This document shows, piece by piece, positions 45,602 to 54,681 of a DNA stretch of 64,000 nt; positions within the stretch are counted from its first letter, which is position 1; each line of letters begins with the position of its first letter. The notes below the pieces were generated by a model. That model was not told the origin of the DNA. It did no database searches and saw only the letters and a list, made by a program, of their open reading frames with translations. A program made the translations under genes and the position numbers. The stretch lies in the NCBI RefSeq assembly GCF_029360665.1, contig NZ_JARDUB010000001.1:310001-374000 (forward strand). The letters are read 5' to 3'. The stretch is from Eudoraea chungangensis. GTDB taxonomy: Bacteria; Bacteroidota; Bacteroidia; Flavobacteriales; Flavobacteriaceae.

Positions 45602-46573
45602 TTAGGCGACTGCCACAAGTTTTAATAATTCATCAATTATCTGATTTTTGGTAACCCCCTCTGCATTGGCTTCATAACTTTGTACTATTCTATGCCGCAA
45701 AATGTCATGAGCAACAGCTCTAACATCATCGGGACTTACAAAGTCTTTTTCATTCAGCCAAGCATTAACACGACTACACTTATCAAAGGCAATCGATGCT
45801 CTGGGGCTGGCTCCATAGTCTATCCATGAAGCCAGAACCTCAGAATACTTTTCTGGATATCTAGTGGCATTTACCAATGCCACGATATAGTTCTCGATAC
45901 TCTCAGACACATGTATCTTATGAATATCTTTTCGTGCTTCAAAAACGATATCTTGAGAAAGAGTCTCTTTCTCTTTTGCCTTGCTGGGGGAAGAAGCTTC
46001 TTCACTTCTTACCAAACTTAGTACTTTAATCTCTGAAGCCACATCTGGATAATCTACAATTACATGCATTAGAAAGCGATCCATTTGGGCTTCCGGAAGA
46101 GGATAAGTCCCTTCCTGCTCAATAGGGTTTTGCGTTGCCATAACCATAAAAAGTGGGTCCAAAGCATGCGTTTCACCAGCAACAGTAACCTGTCTTTCTT
46201 CCATAGCCTCTAACAGTGCCGATTGTACTTTAGCCGGAGCTCTGTTGATCTCATCGGCCAAAATAAGGTTATTAAATATTGGACCAGGCTGAAAAATAAA
46301 CTTCTCTTTAGCTTCAGGCTGATAAACTTCCGTTCCTGTAATATCGGAAGGAAGAAGATCTGGTGTAAATTGAATCCTACTTAAACCTGCGTCTAAATTC
46401 TTGGCAAGGCTACTAATAGCCCTAGTTTTAGCAAGTCCCGGAAGACCTTCTAATAAAAGATTTCCGTTTGCCAAAAGCACTAAAATTATTCGCCTTACAA
46501 TATTCTCCTGCCCTAAGACGGAGGAATTCATCTCCGTCTCTAAAACATTAATGGCCTGAAGATTTTTATTCAT
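45602..46573 (-). CDS. MoxR-family AAA+ ATPase
   Basis: A 323-residue cytosolic AAA+ protein with Walker A GLPGLAKT (43-50), Walker B LILADEINR (Asp107, Glu108), sensor-1 region MVMATQNPIEQEGTYPLPEAQMDRF, and arginine/lid region GASPRASIAFDKCSR. MoxR ATPases act as chaperones that activate or insert partner complexes, often with VWA proteins. Here the partners DUF58, BatA, BatB/C and BatD follow in order. It begins 28 bp after a sulfatase gene. Confidence 0.95.
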   Translation of the reverse strand: MNKNLQAINVLETEMNSSVLGQENIVRRIILVLLANGNLLLEGLPGLAKTRAISSLAKNLDAGLSRIQFTPDLLPSDITGTEVYQPEAKEKFIFQPGPIFNNLILADEINRAPAKVQSALLEAMEERQVTVAGETHALDPLFMVMATQNPIEQEGTYPLPEAQMDRFLMHVIVDYPDVASEIKVLSLVRSEEASSPSKAKEKETLSQDIVFEARKDIHKIHVSESIENYIVALVNATRYPEKYSEVLASWIDYGASPRASIAFDKCSRVNAWLNEKDFVSPDDVRAVAHDILRHRIVQSYEANAEGVTKNQIIDELLKLVAVA

Positions 46574-46601
46574 TAGTGAAATTTAAAATTATGGTCTATA
46601 A

Positions 46602-48113
46602 CTAATTCTGTGGTCTGCTACCAAGGCTTTGTACCACTTTGTCAATTCCCAAGGAACTTCCACTAACCGGTGGAAATTCTTTAAATGTTTCCAAAAATTT
46701 GGCGGCATAGGCCTGTGCCGGAACAAAAAGCCACATATTGTCTCCATACCATTTAGTGTACATCGAAGACTTCCAAGACACTTCAAATGGATCAGCTCTT
46801 AAATTAATAACTAATGGCCAGGACGGGGTAACTCTAAAAGCCTCATTTATGGCACCTTCCATATAGGAAAAATGTAATTTCCAATTATTATACCTAATCG
46901 CGTTTAGATTACCTCCTGCATCAAAATAGAAAATCTCTTTTCTCGGATTTTCAGAAACATCTCCCTTCCATAGAGGCATAAGGTTATACCCATCTAAGTG
47001 AACTTTAAAGTTCTTTCCATTTGCCTCGTAACCATTAAGTAATTTCTCTTTTACATCCGATACTCCAGCAGCAGCTAATAAGGTGGGCATCATATCTTCG
47101 TGTGAATGGATATCATTCGATATGGTACCTGGTTTAATAACCCCAGGCCATCTTATAACACATGGTACACGAAAGCCCCCTTCCCATGTGGAGCCTTTTT
47201 CCCCTGCAAAGGGAGTTGTTCCTCCATCTGGCCAGGTGAATTTTTCAGCACCATTATCGGTAGAATACATTATTATAGTGTTGTCTATTATACCTAACTC
47301 CTCGAGTTTATTTAAAACTAATCCGATAGACTTATCGTGCTCCACCATTCCATCAGGATATAAACCTATACCGGTAACGCCAGAGCTCTCTTCTTTTAAA
47401 TGGGTCCATACATGCATTCGTGTGGCACTTAACCAGACAAAAAATGGTTTCCCAGCATTATGAGCCCTCTCTATGAAGGATATGGCTGCATTGGTAAATT
47501 CCTCATCTGCAGTCTCCATACGCTTTCTGGTAAGTGGTCCGGTGTCCTCAATATTCCCATCCGCATAAGAATGTAACACTCCCCTTGGTCCAAACTTTTC
47601 ATGAAAAGCTGGGTCTTTAGGGTAATAATATCCCTCAGGTTCTTCTTCGGCATTTAGGTGATAAAGGTTTCCAAAAAATTCATCGAAGCCATGATTGGTC
47701 GGTAACATTTCATCACGATCCCCCAAATGATTTTTACCAAACTGTCCTGAAGTATACCCCTGATTTTTTAATAATTCAGCTATCGTGGGCTGGTTATCCT
47801 TAATACCCTGAGCTCCTCCAGGCATTCCTATGGTCAACAGACCCGTTCTAAACGGATGTTGTCCCAATATAAATGCCGCCCTTCCAGCAGTACAGGACTG
47901 CTGGGCATACCAGTCTGTAAATACTGCTCCTTCTTTTCCTATTCGATCAATGTTAGGGGTTTTATACCCCATCATTCCTTGGCTGTTAATGCTTATATTA
48001 GAATAACCGATATCATCTCCCCAAATGACAAGTATATTGGGCTTTTTAGTCTGCTGCGCAAAAGTGTTAACCCCGAACAGCATTAGGGCTGTAAAAAAGA
48101 CTTTAATTTTCAT
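46602..48113 (-). CDS. exported type I sulfatase (arylsulfatase-like), copy 1
   Basis: A 503-residue sulfatase with a signal peptide ending NTFAQ. Metal ligands Asp33 and Asp34 lie in VIWGDDIG, and the catalytic signature is CTAGRAAFILGQ with Cys74 as the formylglycine precursor (CxAxR type). Further ligands are in HMHVWTH-like TRMHVWTH and MYSTDNGAEKF (Asp, Asn). It has a close sister immediately upstream (14 bp). Activity needs an FGE, and one is encoded at the end of this cluster. The sulfated substrate (polysaccharide or aryl sulfate) cannot be read from sequence, though marine Bacteroidetes typically desulfate algal glycans. Confidence 0.93.
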   Translation of the reverse strand: MKIKVFFTALMLFGVNTFAQQTKKPNILVIWGDDIGYSNISINSQGMMGYKTPNIDRIGKEGAVFTDWYAQQSCTAGRAAFILGQHPFRTGLLTIGMPGGAQGIKDNQPTIAELLKNQGYTSGQFGKNHLGDRDEMLPTNHGFDEFFGNLYHLNAEEEPEGYYYPKDPAFHEKFGPRGVLHSYADGNIEDTGPLTRKRMETADEEFTNAAISFIERAHNAGKPFFVWLSATRMHVWTHLKEESSGVTGIGLYPDGMVEHDKSIGLVLNKLEELGIIDNTIIMYSTDNGAEKFTWPDGGTTPFAGEKGSTWEGGFRVPCVIRWPGVIKPGTISNDIHSHEDMMPTLLAAAGVSDVKEKLLNGYEANGKNFKVHLDGYNLMPLWKGDVSENPRKEIFYFDAGGNLNAIRYNNWKLHFSYMEGAINEAFRVTPSWPLVINLRADPFEVSWKSSMYTKWYGDNMWLFVPAQAYAAKFLETFKEFPPVSGSSLGIDKVVQSLGSRPQN

Positions 48114-48127
48114 ATAATAGGTCTTAT

Positions 48128-49681
48128 TTATTTAGATCCTCCTCCTTTGCTCAACTGCTCCATTACCTGGTCTAAAGAAAAACTAGCCGCCTTTTGACGA
48201 GGTGGGTATTCTTTAAATGTGGACAAAAACTTACCAACATATTGCTGGGCTGGAACCAACAAATAGGCTCTGTCTATCAACCAGTCGTAATACGTATTTG
48301 AGGTAGTCTGCGCCCTTTCATATGGGTCTTGCCTCAAATTGAACATTAATGGAATTCTCAGCGGTGTAAAAGGGTTAGCCCACAACAGAAGGGTTCCCTG
48401 AGCTCTTTGCTCCATAAATACCAATTTCCATTCGTCGTATCTAAGCGCAGATAAATCACCATCATCTGTAAAATAAAATATCTCATGTCTTGGACTAGGC
48501 ACATTAACCGGGTCCTTTAAGTGGTCTATAAGGTTATAACCATCTAAATGGATCTTATAATTTCTTCCAAGGGCACTGGAAGTATACCCATCCAAAAGAT
48601 CTTCTTTGATATCTGTTTTACCTGCAGCGGCCACAAAAGTTGGCAACCAATCCATATGGTGAATAATACCATTACTAACACTTCCCGGTTCAATTACTCC
48701 TGGCCAGCGAACAGCAGCCGGTACTCTCCATCCGCCTTCCCAATTGGTGTTTTTCTCTCCCCTAAAAGGTGTAGCGGCGGCATCAGGCCATGAATTATAA
48801 TGGGGACCATTATCTGTAGAATAATGGACAATTGTATTATCTGCAATTCCCAATTCATCCAAAACTTTTAGGAACTGTCCAATATGCATGTCGTGCTCTA
48901 CCATTCCATCGCCGTATTCACTCTGGCCAGATATTCCTCTTAATTCAGGCTTTACATGGGTTCTAAAATGCATTCTGGTACCGCTCCACCAAACAAACCA
49001 AGGTGTCCCCGCAGCCGTTTGTTGTTTAATGTAATCTATTGCTGCGGCGACAGTTTCGTCGTCTACTGTTTCCATACGCTTTTTAGTTAACGGACCAGTA
49101 TCCTGAATACTACCATCTGCGCTCGACTTTATCACTCCTCTGGGACCATAGGTGTCTCTAAAAGTTCTTCCATCAGCCATAATCATGTCTCCAGGGTAAT
49201 CTTCATTCTCTGGTTCTTCCTCTGCGTTTAAATGATAAAGGTTGCCAAAAAACACATCAAAACCATGGTTGGTAGGTAACATTTCATCTCTATCGCCCAA
49301 ATGGTTTTTTCCAAATTGTCCAGTAGCATAACCTTGGTCTTTAAGTAAAACAGCAATAGTTGGGTCTTCTACTCTCATTCCCTCTTTTGCTCCAGGCAAA
49401 CCTACCTTAGACAATCCTGTTCTAAATACGCTCTGTCCCATAATAAACGAAGACCTGCCGGCTGTGCATGATTGTTCCCCATAATAATCTGTGAAAATCA
49501 TTCCTTCTTTGGCAATTCTATCAATATTAGGAGTGTGATATCCCATCATGCCCTTGGTATAGGCACTAATATTAGACTGCCCGATATCATCTCCCCAAAT
49601 AACAAGAATATTTGGTTTTTTTTGACCATAACCCAAGGTTGTCATAACCGCAAGGGCCAACAATAAAATTCTTTTTTTCAT
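48128..49681 (-). CDS. exported type I sulfatase (arylsulfatase-like), copy 2
   Basis: A 517-residue sulfatase, first gene of the cluster. The signal peptide ends LGYGQ. VIWGDDIG supplies metal-binding Asp31/Asp32, and the CTAGRSSFIMGQ signature holds Cys72 as the formylglycine precursor. TRMHFRTH and YSTDNGPHYN give the remaining catalytic and metal residues. It shares long blocks with the 503-residue copy (GYATGQFGKNHLGDRDEMLPTNHGFD, NLYHLNAEEEPE), showing tandem duplication, while the middle and C-terminus diverge enough to suggest different substrates. It starts 14 bp before copy 1, and a leader hairpin lies upstream. Confidence 0.93.
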   Translation of the reverse strand: MKKRILLLALAVMTTLGYGQKKPNILVIWGDDIGQSNISAYTKGMMGYHTPNIDRIAKEGMIFTDYYGEQSCTAGRSSFIMGQSVFRTGLSKVGLPGAKEGMRVEDPTIAVLLKDQGYATGQFGKNHLGDRDEMLPTNHGFDVFFGNLYHLNAEEEPENEDYPGDMIMADGRTFRDTYGPRGVIKSSADGSIQDTGPLTKKRMETVDDETVAAAIDYIKQQTAAGTPWFVWWSGTRMHFRTHVKPELRGISGQSEYGDGMVEHDMHIGQFLKVLDELGIADNTIVHYSTDNGPHYNSWPDAAATPFRGEKNTNWEGGWRVPAAVRWPGVIEPGSVSNGIIHHMDWLPTFVAAAGKTDIKEDLLDGYTSSALGRNYKIHLDGYNLIDHLKDPVNVPSPRHEIFYFTDDGDLSALRYDEWKLVFMEQRAQGTLLLWANPFTPLRIPLMFNLRQDPYERAQTTSNTYYDWLIDRAYLLVPAQQYVGKFLSTFKEYPPRQKAASFSLDQVMEQLSKGGGSK

Positions 49682-49762
49682 TCGTTCTAGATTTAGTGTT
49701 TATGTATAATTCTCAATAGTCTTCCGGTTCAGCGAAGCAAGCCTATTTACCATAGGGGAAAT

Positions 49763-49783
49763 AGAAGCACTGTCTGCGCTTCT
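49763..49783 (-). promoter_or_regulatory. leader hairpin upstream of sulfatase cluster
   Basis: AGAAGC (49763-49768) and GCTTCT (49778-49783) form a 6-bp stem with a nine-base loop, about 80 bp before the sulfatase start at 49681. No T-run follows on the minus strand. It may be a leader structure. No exact -7 element was seen on the minus strand in this 200-bp region. Confidence 0.3.
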
Positions 49784-49888
49784 AAAAAATAGTATTACTT
49801 ATTTTAATCTATGTCTAAGTTGTTTGAATGGCCTTGACGGGAGATAGTTCAATTCCGGGAAGTAAGATAGGACAATAAAGTCTTATTC

Positions 49889-49921
49889 AAAAAAAAAATG
49901 GTGCATATCACACCATTTTTT
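49889..49921 (-). terminator. terminator of the Tyr/Gly-rich lipoprotein gene
   Basis: On the minus strand AAAAAATGGTG (reading from 49921) pairs with CACCATTTTTT over 11 bp with a seven-base loop (49904-49910). It is followed by T from the ten-A run at 49889-49898. It lies 51 bp past the stop codon at 49972 and separates that gene from the sulfatase cluster promoter. Confidence 0.85.
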
Positions 49922-49971
49922 AATCTTTTTTGTTCTCAATAAATAATCCAAGTCTATTCCATAGAATATTT

Positions 49972-50655
49972 CTAATCCTCAAATGCTTTAACCATAGTAT
50001 CCATATACTTCTTTGCAGTTTTATAGGCCTCCTTAGGATCCGTAAGGCTAGAAGTAACTACAGCAACTAACTGATTCTCTTCCGGTTCATCTAAGTTATA
50101 AAACACCGTTTCCAGAATATACGTAGTCGAGGTACTGGTTGTGGTAGATACTGGAGCATATCCTGTATAGCCACCATAATATGGCCCATAAGCATATGGG
50201 GTCCGATAATAATTATAAAAACCCCCATAATATCCAGGATAATAGCCTCCATAGCCCATACCCACAGATACGCCACTTGTAGAAGTTGTCGTTGTTTGTT
50301 CTTTATCCTTTACGGCTACCACTACAATTCCGTTATAACCTTCACTATCTAGAACACTTTGTACTAAAGCAACTCTTTCCTCCGAAATCTCTCTATTGGC
50401 ATATACTTTCGGGAACTTCTTAAAACTTTCTGTTGCCTTTATACCAGCAGTATTTAACTCATTCGCTAATGCCTCTTCAAATGCGATTCTTGAAGTATTG
50501 TCCGCAGTTCTGGCATAAACCAAAACATTCTTTTTCTTAAACTTTTCAACCGTATCCTCACTCGCCTCCCATGAATCAAGCACTTTAACACTACCACAAT
50601 TCTGCATCGACATTGCTATTAAAACAACAAAAATTATTAAAAGACTTCTTTTCAT
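49972..50655 (-). CDS. lipoprotein with Tyr/Gly-rich loop, paralogue of the 34.7-kb lipoprotein
   Basis: The ATG at 50655 (MKRSLLIIFVVLIAMSMQNC) gives a lipoprotein leader (Cys20) and 227 residues; the longer TTG reading adds eleven. The body matches the protein at 34726-35388: KKNVLVYARTADNTSRIAFEEALANELNTAGIKATESFKKFP, SEGYNGIVVVAVKD, then a Tyr/Gly-rich loop (YGGYYPGYYGGFYNYYRTPY) and TYILETVFYNLDEPEENQLVAVVTSSLTDP. The family is unrecognised. It follows the 1233-residue phosphatase/barrel gene by 87 bp on the same strand, so the two may be cotranscribed and end at the terminator at 49889. Confidence 0.72.
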   Translation of the reverse strand: MKRSLLIIFVVLIAMSMQNCGSVKVLDSWEASEDTVEKFKKKNVLVYARTADNTSRIAFEEALANELNTAGIKATESFKKFPKVYANREISEERVALVQSVLDSEGYNGIVVVAVKDKEQTTTTSTSGVSVGMGYGGYYPGYYGGFYNYYRTPYAYGPYYGGYTGYAPVSTTTSTSTTYILETVFYNLDEPEENQLVAVVTSSLTDPKEAYKTAKKYMDTMVKAFED

Positions 50656-50742
50656 ATATATAAATTTAAAGATTTTTAAGAACTGCAAGCTACTAAAATA
50701 TGTTAAGTAATCATGCGAGTGTAATAAACTATTTATTTAAAA

Positions 50743-53700
50743 CTATAGCCCTAAAACAAACCCAAAAGAAAGTCGCAAACCATCGTCAGAGTGAAAAAGA
50801 CCTAGATTGGCTTTTACCATGTCTACGGCATTTACAAAAAATCCCCCGCCAACAGACGTATTCCAGCTCTCAGCATTAAAAGACGGATCCAATACTAGGT
50901 CATCACTAACCCAAATTCTTCCGAGGTCAAATCCCCCGTAAATACCAATTTCAAGTGGTAATATCGCAGTTTTATATCGTTTAAAATTGAAGAGAATATC
51001 TGAAGATTGATAAAAAGAAGACTTCCCGGTAAATCTCTGATTTCTATACCCCCTTAATCCATCATCTCCTCCAATGCTGGCTGCCTGATAGAATTCAAAA
51101 TCATCTCCAAATATTATATGTGCTTTAGATTTGGTGGATAAAACTAGTCTCTCATCTGAACTGATTTTATAATGAAAGCCCATTGTTGGTTTGAAGAAAC
51201 CAAAAGAATTAGAATTTTCTATGTTAGAAGTATAGCCAGAGAGTAACTCGAACTCCATTCCAAAAGTTGGAAAAGTCTTGCTATCGTATATTTGGTAGCG
51301 ATAGGCAATCTCGGCGCTAAGGAAATTATTTCTTACCTCTTGAGGAACTATGGATGAAAACAGATTAATATATCTTCCCTCTGTTTTGTCCAATTCAATG
51401 GATTCATATTTAGTCCCTATGGTAAATTCTCCATTATTTTCCCCTCTCCAAACCAAGCCTGCATATCCCATTAAGACCCCAATTTTTACCCTGTTGTAGT
51501 CTAAATTAAATCGATCTTCATTTACCACGTTTGGATTGGGAGTTGAATTCCCATAACCAAAAAAGTTTATGCTGTAATTCGGGCTAGTAAATCTTCCTTT
51601 AATATCTAGATTTAAATTCCCTAAAACATGTGCAAATTCTCCATTGTATCCCAAATCAAATCCTCCCGTGGAGGTGTAAAAAGCAGCTGCGAGCAGGTGA
51701 CTTGAAGTAAAAGGATTGCGCTCAAAACCATAGGTCTTTAAATTTTCAATAAGTCCAATTTTTAAGCCATCATCTGGATTGGCACCAATAATTGGAACCA
51801 AGGTATTTACATTGTACTTGGGCTTGCTATAGTCATAGTTATTATTTTCGTAGTCATCTTTAATATGCTTTCTCCCTTTTGAAGTCAGGACTGTATTTGG
51901 CTTACTTTTAAAATCATATATATGGGTTTTGCCTCCCTCGAGAACCTCATAGGTATCATTGTTGGCTCCACCAATCATTCTTACGGGGATTGGTTTGTTA
52001 CCTTTTCCATTTACTTGGAAGTAATCATCATCGTCCAATCCATAAATCCATATCTCCTTAGTATAATTATGAGAATATTCTCTTTCATGAATCTTGGGGC
52101 CCTTTTTTCCACCCTTAATTCTATAGGCAGTAACTTTAGTTACACCGAATGACTTCCTTTCAATATCAAACCAATCGTCCTTATCGGTTCCCTTAATCAC
52201 TGCATACTTACTAATCACTTTGTAATAGTCTGCTGCTATTTTGACTAGGTTAGCCCTGCGGCCTCGTAATTTTCTTTTTATGTCATCTATAGTCTGGTTT
52301 TGAAGTTCTGGAGGTATTCCTAAGAAAGCCTTTTCTATTACCTCATCTGTAATATGTTCAGATATAAAGGCCGCCTGATTAAGCCAAACTTCCTCTCCGG
52401 AATTCTCAATTAGGGCAACATCTAGAATGTATGGATTAAAATTACTCCATCTAATTGCTTTAATATCTTCGTCGTAGGAGTTCAATAATCTGGTGGAAGC
52501 GGCTAGGGTTGTGGCCATCCCTAACATAAATCCGTCGTTCATAATTGAAAAAGCCTGATCTCTATCACGAGGAACGGGTTTGTAAATAGTGGCCCCTTCT
52601 TCTTTAAATACGGCCCAACGCCATTGATCCTGGTGTCTGTCCCAGTCTCCTATCAACATATCAAACATCCTGGCCCGTATATAGGCTTGTTCATCTATTC
52701 TATGGTTTTCATTCTTACGAATTTTATCCATCATATCATAGGTGCTAATCATCTCATTGGCATACCCAAAACTCGCCTTATCTCCATGACCATCGTCTGT
52801 CCTTTCTTCAATCATATACAAAGCATCCCCAAATTCATCATTGTATTTCCCAATGGCGTTTTGTTTGGGTACATAATACAATTTAGGATTAGTATGAAAA
52901 ACACCAACGGCATCCGACAAATCACCTGTGATAAATGGTATATATGGGTGATCGCCTGTAAACACATCTAGAATTAATTCTTCCGTTGCCGTTTTATCAA
53001 ATTCGTCCTTAACGTATTGGTCTTTAAATCCTACTGATTGAATATACAAAAGAGCATCTTTACGCATTGCCCTCATAATATACTGCTGGCCTTTATTGTT
53101 CTCTAGTCTGAGTGAAGTGGACTGATGCCCACCCCCCTTTCTTATTGGGGTAAGACCCCCAAACAAAGTGTCCAGGTCTACAGTCGGAGCTTGGATTCCC
53201 GTACTATAAACATCCCTATATCGTTCCCCCCATAGCCATTTATAAAAATTTGATTTTTCAGTTTCCTCCTCCGTATAAATAGAAGCCTTTTTTGTAGGTG
53301 GAAAGTCTTTAGCAAAGGACGGCACTTCTTCTTCCTCTGCCTCAAATACCGTGGTACTAAAAACTGTTGCCTTATCTTTTGAAGAATAAAAGGCAACTTC
53401 AGAAGAACCATCCGTATATACCATAAGTTTCGCAAATCCTGGAGCTCCATAAGAGAACTTTCCTCCTCCAACGTTTCGAGTTGGTGTTGTTTTAGAACCA
53501 GCGCCACTCACAATTTGCGGCAAATTGGCCTCAACCAAGTATTGAAGACTATGTTCGTGACCCGAAACAAAAATTACACGATCATTTTCCTGAGAAAGTG
53601 TTATAATCCTCTCCCGTAGTTCGTCATATCGTTTGTGTTGAATATCCGCTGGGGAAACCCCACCGGCTCTTCGCAAAACATTTTTTAGGGTTCCTAAAAT

Positions 53701-54444
53701 AGGAATAGGGGTCATGTGCTGACCTACGGAGAATTGACCGCCATGTGGGCCATTAGTAAAAAGTGGATGATGCAAAGCAACCACCGTAGTCTTACCTCTG
53801 GCTTTTTTAATAAGGCTTTCATATTCTATAAAAAACCGATTTCTCGACCTTATCTCACAATCGTCATTTAGGGTTGGGTGCTTGTCCCACTTTGTGATAT
53901 ACCACTCAGTATCAACCACTATTAATTCAACCTCATCATTAATTTTGACTTTTCTTATTGGACAGCCATTCTCCGGCAAAAAAGTATTTTTCCCCAACCT
54001 ATCTTCAATATACTTTTCTTGTCTTTTTAAGCCTTCTGGTCCCTGACTGTACCAGTCGTGATTCCCAGGTATAAAAATACTTCTTCCCGGAAATTCTTTG
54101 ACAGCTGAAATCTGAACATCCAATTGATGTTCTGCCATCTCTCTCCCTTCTTCTTCTTTCTTTGGCAACCCTTTGGGGTATATATTATCGCCCAAAAACA
54201 GGGCGGTTGAATTCTTGTTTGCCTTAGATAATTCTGTCTGAAAATCTCGTAAAGCGACCGTCATAGAGTCTTTGGGAGAATTCCCCGCATCTCCGATTAG
54301 ATAGAAGGTATGTTCTATTTGTTTTTCAGCACTTAATGTACTAAGCTCTTCCTTATGGTATTGAAGCTTATGTGAAGCACATGAACTTAAAACCAAAAGT
54401 CCTGCAAGAATAAAGGAGGTTTTAAAGAATAGTTTCACGGGCAT
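50743..54444 (-). CDS. metallophosphoesterase + kinase-like region + Omp85-like barrel
   Basis: A 1233-residue lipoprotein (LSSC, Cys22). Residues about 45-350 form a metallophosphoesterase with GDAGN (Asp52), GDN (85-87), GNHD (127-130), LHHP (225-226) and GHEH (295-298). Residues about 430-680 carry a segment with IEER (545-548), FDMLIGDWDRHQDQW (594-608) and PVPRDRDQAF (623-632), a pattern resembling the catalytic loop and metal-binding block of Fam20-type kinases. Residues about 750-835 have three RTX-like repeats. Residues about 880-1233 are barrel strands with GGDDGLRGYRNQRF (1125-1138), typical of the Omp85/BamA family. The barrel and phosphatase are secure; the kinase call is a hypothesis. 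I see no close partner in the window beyond the following lipoprotein. Confidence 0.8.
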   Translation of the reverse strand: MPVKLFFKTSFILAGLLVLSSCASHKLQYHKEELSTLSAEKQIEHTFYLIGDAGNSPKDSMTVALRDFQTELSKANKNSTALFLGDNIYPKGLPKKEEEGREMAEHQLDVQISAVKEFPGRSIFIPGNHDWYSQGPEGLKRQEKYIEDRLGKNTFLPENGCPIRKVKINDEVELIVVDTEWYITKWDKHPTLNDDCEIRSRNRFFIEYESLIKKARGKTTVVALHHPLFTNGPHGGQFSVGQHMTPIPILGTLKNVLRRAGGVSPADIQHKRYDELRERIITLSQENDRVIFVSGHEHSLQYLVEANLPQIVSGAGSKTTPTRNVGGGKFSYGAPGFAKLMVYTDGSSEVAFYSSKDKATVFSTTVFEAEEEEVPSFAKDFPPTKKASIYTEEETEKSNFYKWLWGERYRDVYSTGIQAPTVDLDTLFGGLTPIRKGGGHQSTSLRLENNKGQQYIMRAMRKDALLYIQSVGFKDQYVKDEFDKTATEELILDVFTGDHPYIPFITGDLSDAVGVFHTNPKLYYVPKQNAIGKYNDEFGDALYMIEERTDDGHGDKASFGYANEMISTYDMMDKIRKNENHRIDEQAYIRARMFDMLIGDWDRHQDQWRWAVFKEEGATIYKPVPRDRDQAFSIMNDGFMLGMATTLAASTRLLNSYDEDIKAIRWSNFNPYILDVALIENSGEEVWLNQAAFISEHITDEVIEKAFLGIPPELQNQTIDDIKRKLRGRRANLVKIAADYYKVISKYAVIKGTDKDDWFDIERKSFGVTKVTAYRIKGGKKGPKIHEREYSHNYTKEIWIYGLDDDDYFQVNGKGNKPIPVRMIGGANNDTYEVLEGGKTHIYDFKSKPNTVLTSKGRKHIKDDYENNNYDYSKPKYNVNTLVPIIGANPDDGLKIGLIENLKTYGFERNPFTSSHLLAAAFYTSTGGFDLGYNGEFAHVLGNLNLDIKGRFTSPNYSINFFGYGNSTPNPNVVNEDRFNLDYNRVKIGVLMGYAGLVWRGENNGEFTIGTKYESIELDKTEGRYINLFSSIVPQEVRNNFLSAEIAYRYQIYDSKTFPTFGMEFELLSGYTSNIENSNSFGFFKPTMGFHYKISSDERLVLSTKSKAHIIFGDDFEFYQAASIGGDDGLRGYRNQRFTGKSSFYQSSDILFNFKRYKTAILPLEIGIYGGFDLGRIWVSDDLVLDPSFNAESWNTSVGGGFFVNAVDMVKANLGLFHSDDGLRLSFGFVLGL

Positions 54445-54681
54445 AATTATTCTATTTCTGATCTCTGTCGAAAATTTTATAGGTAAATTACTAATATAGC
54501 GCCAAAATCCAATAGGAAGTCGTCTATTATTAAATTTTAGTTTTAATGGTAAGGTATTAGATAATTTTCGTCTACTTTAAGGCTAAAATAACAAAGGCCG
54601 GATCACGGTTAACCATCAAAATACGACATATATTTTAAGGAGATATAGTTAATTCGTATTTTAGATTAATAAACACATTTT

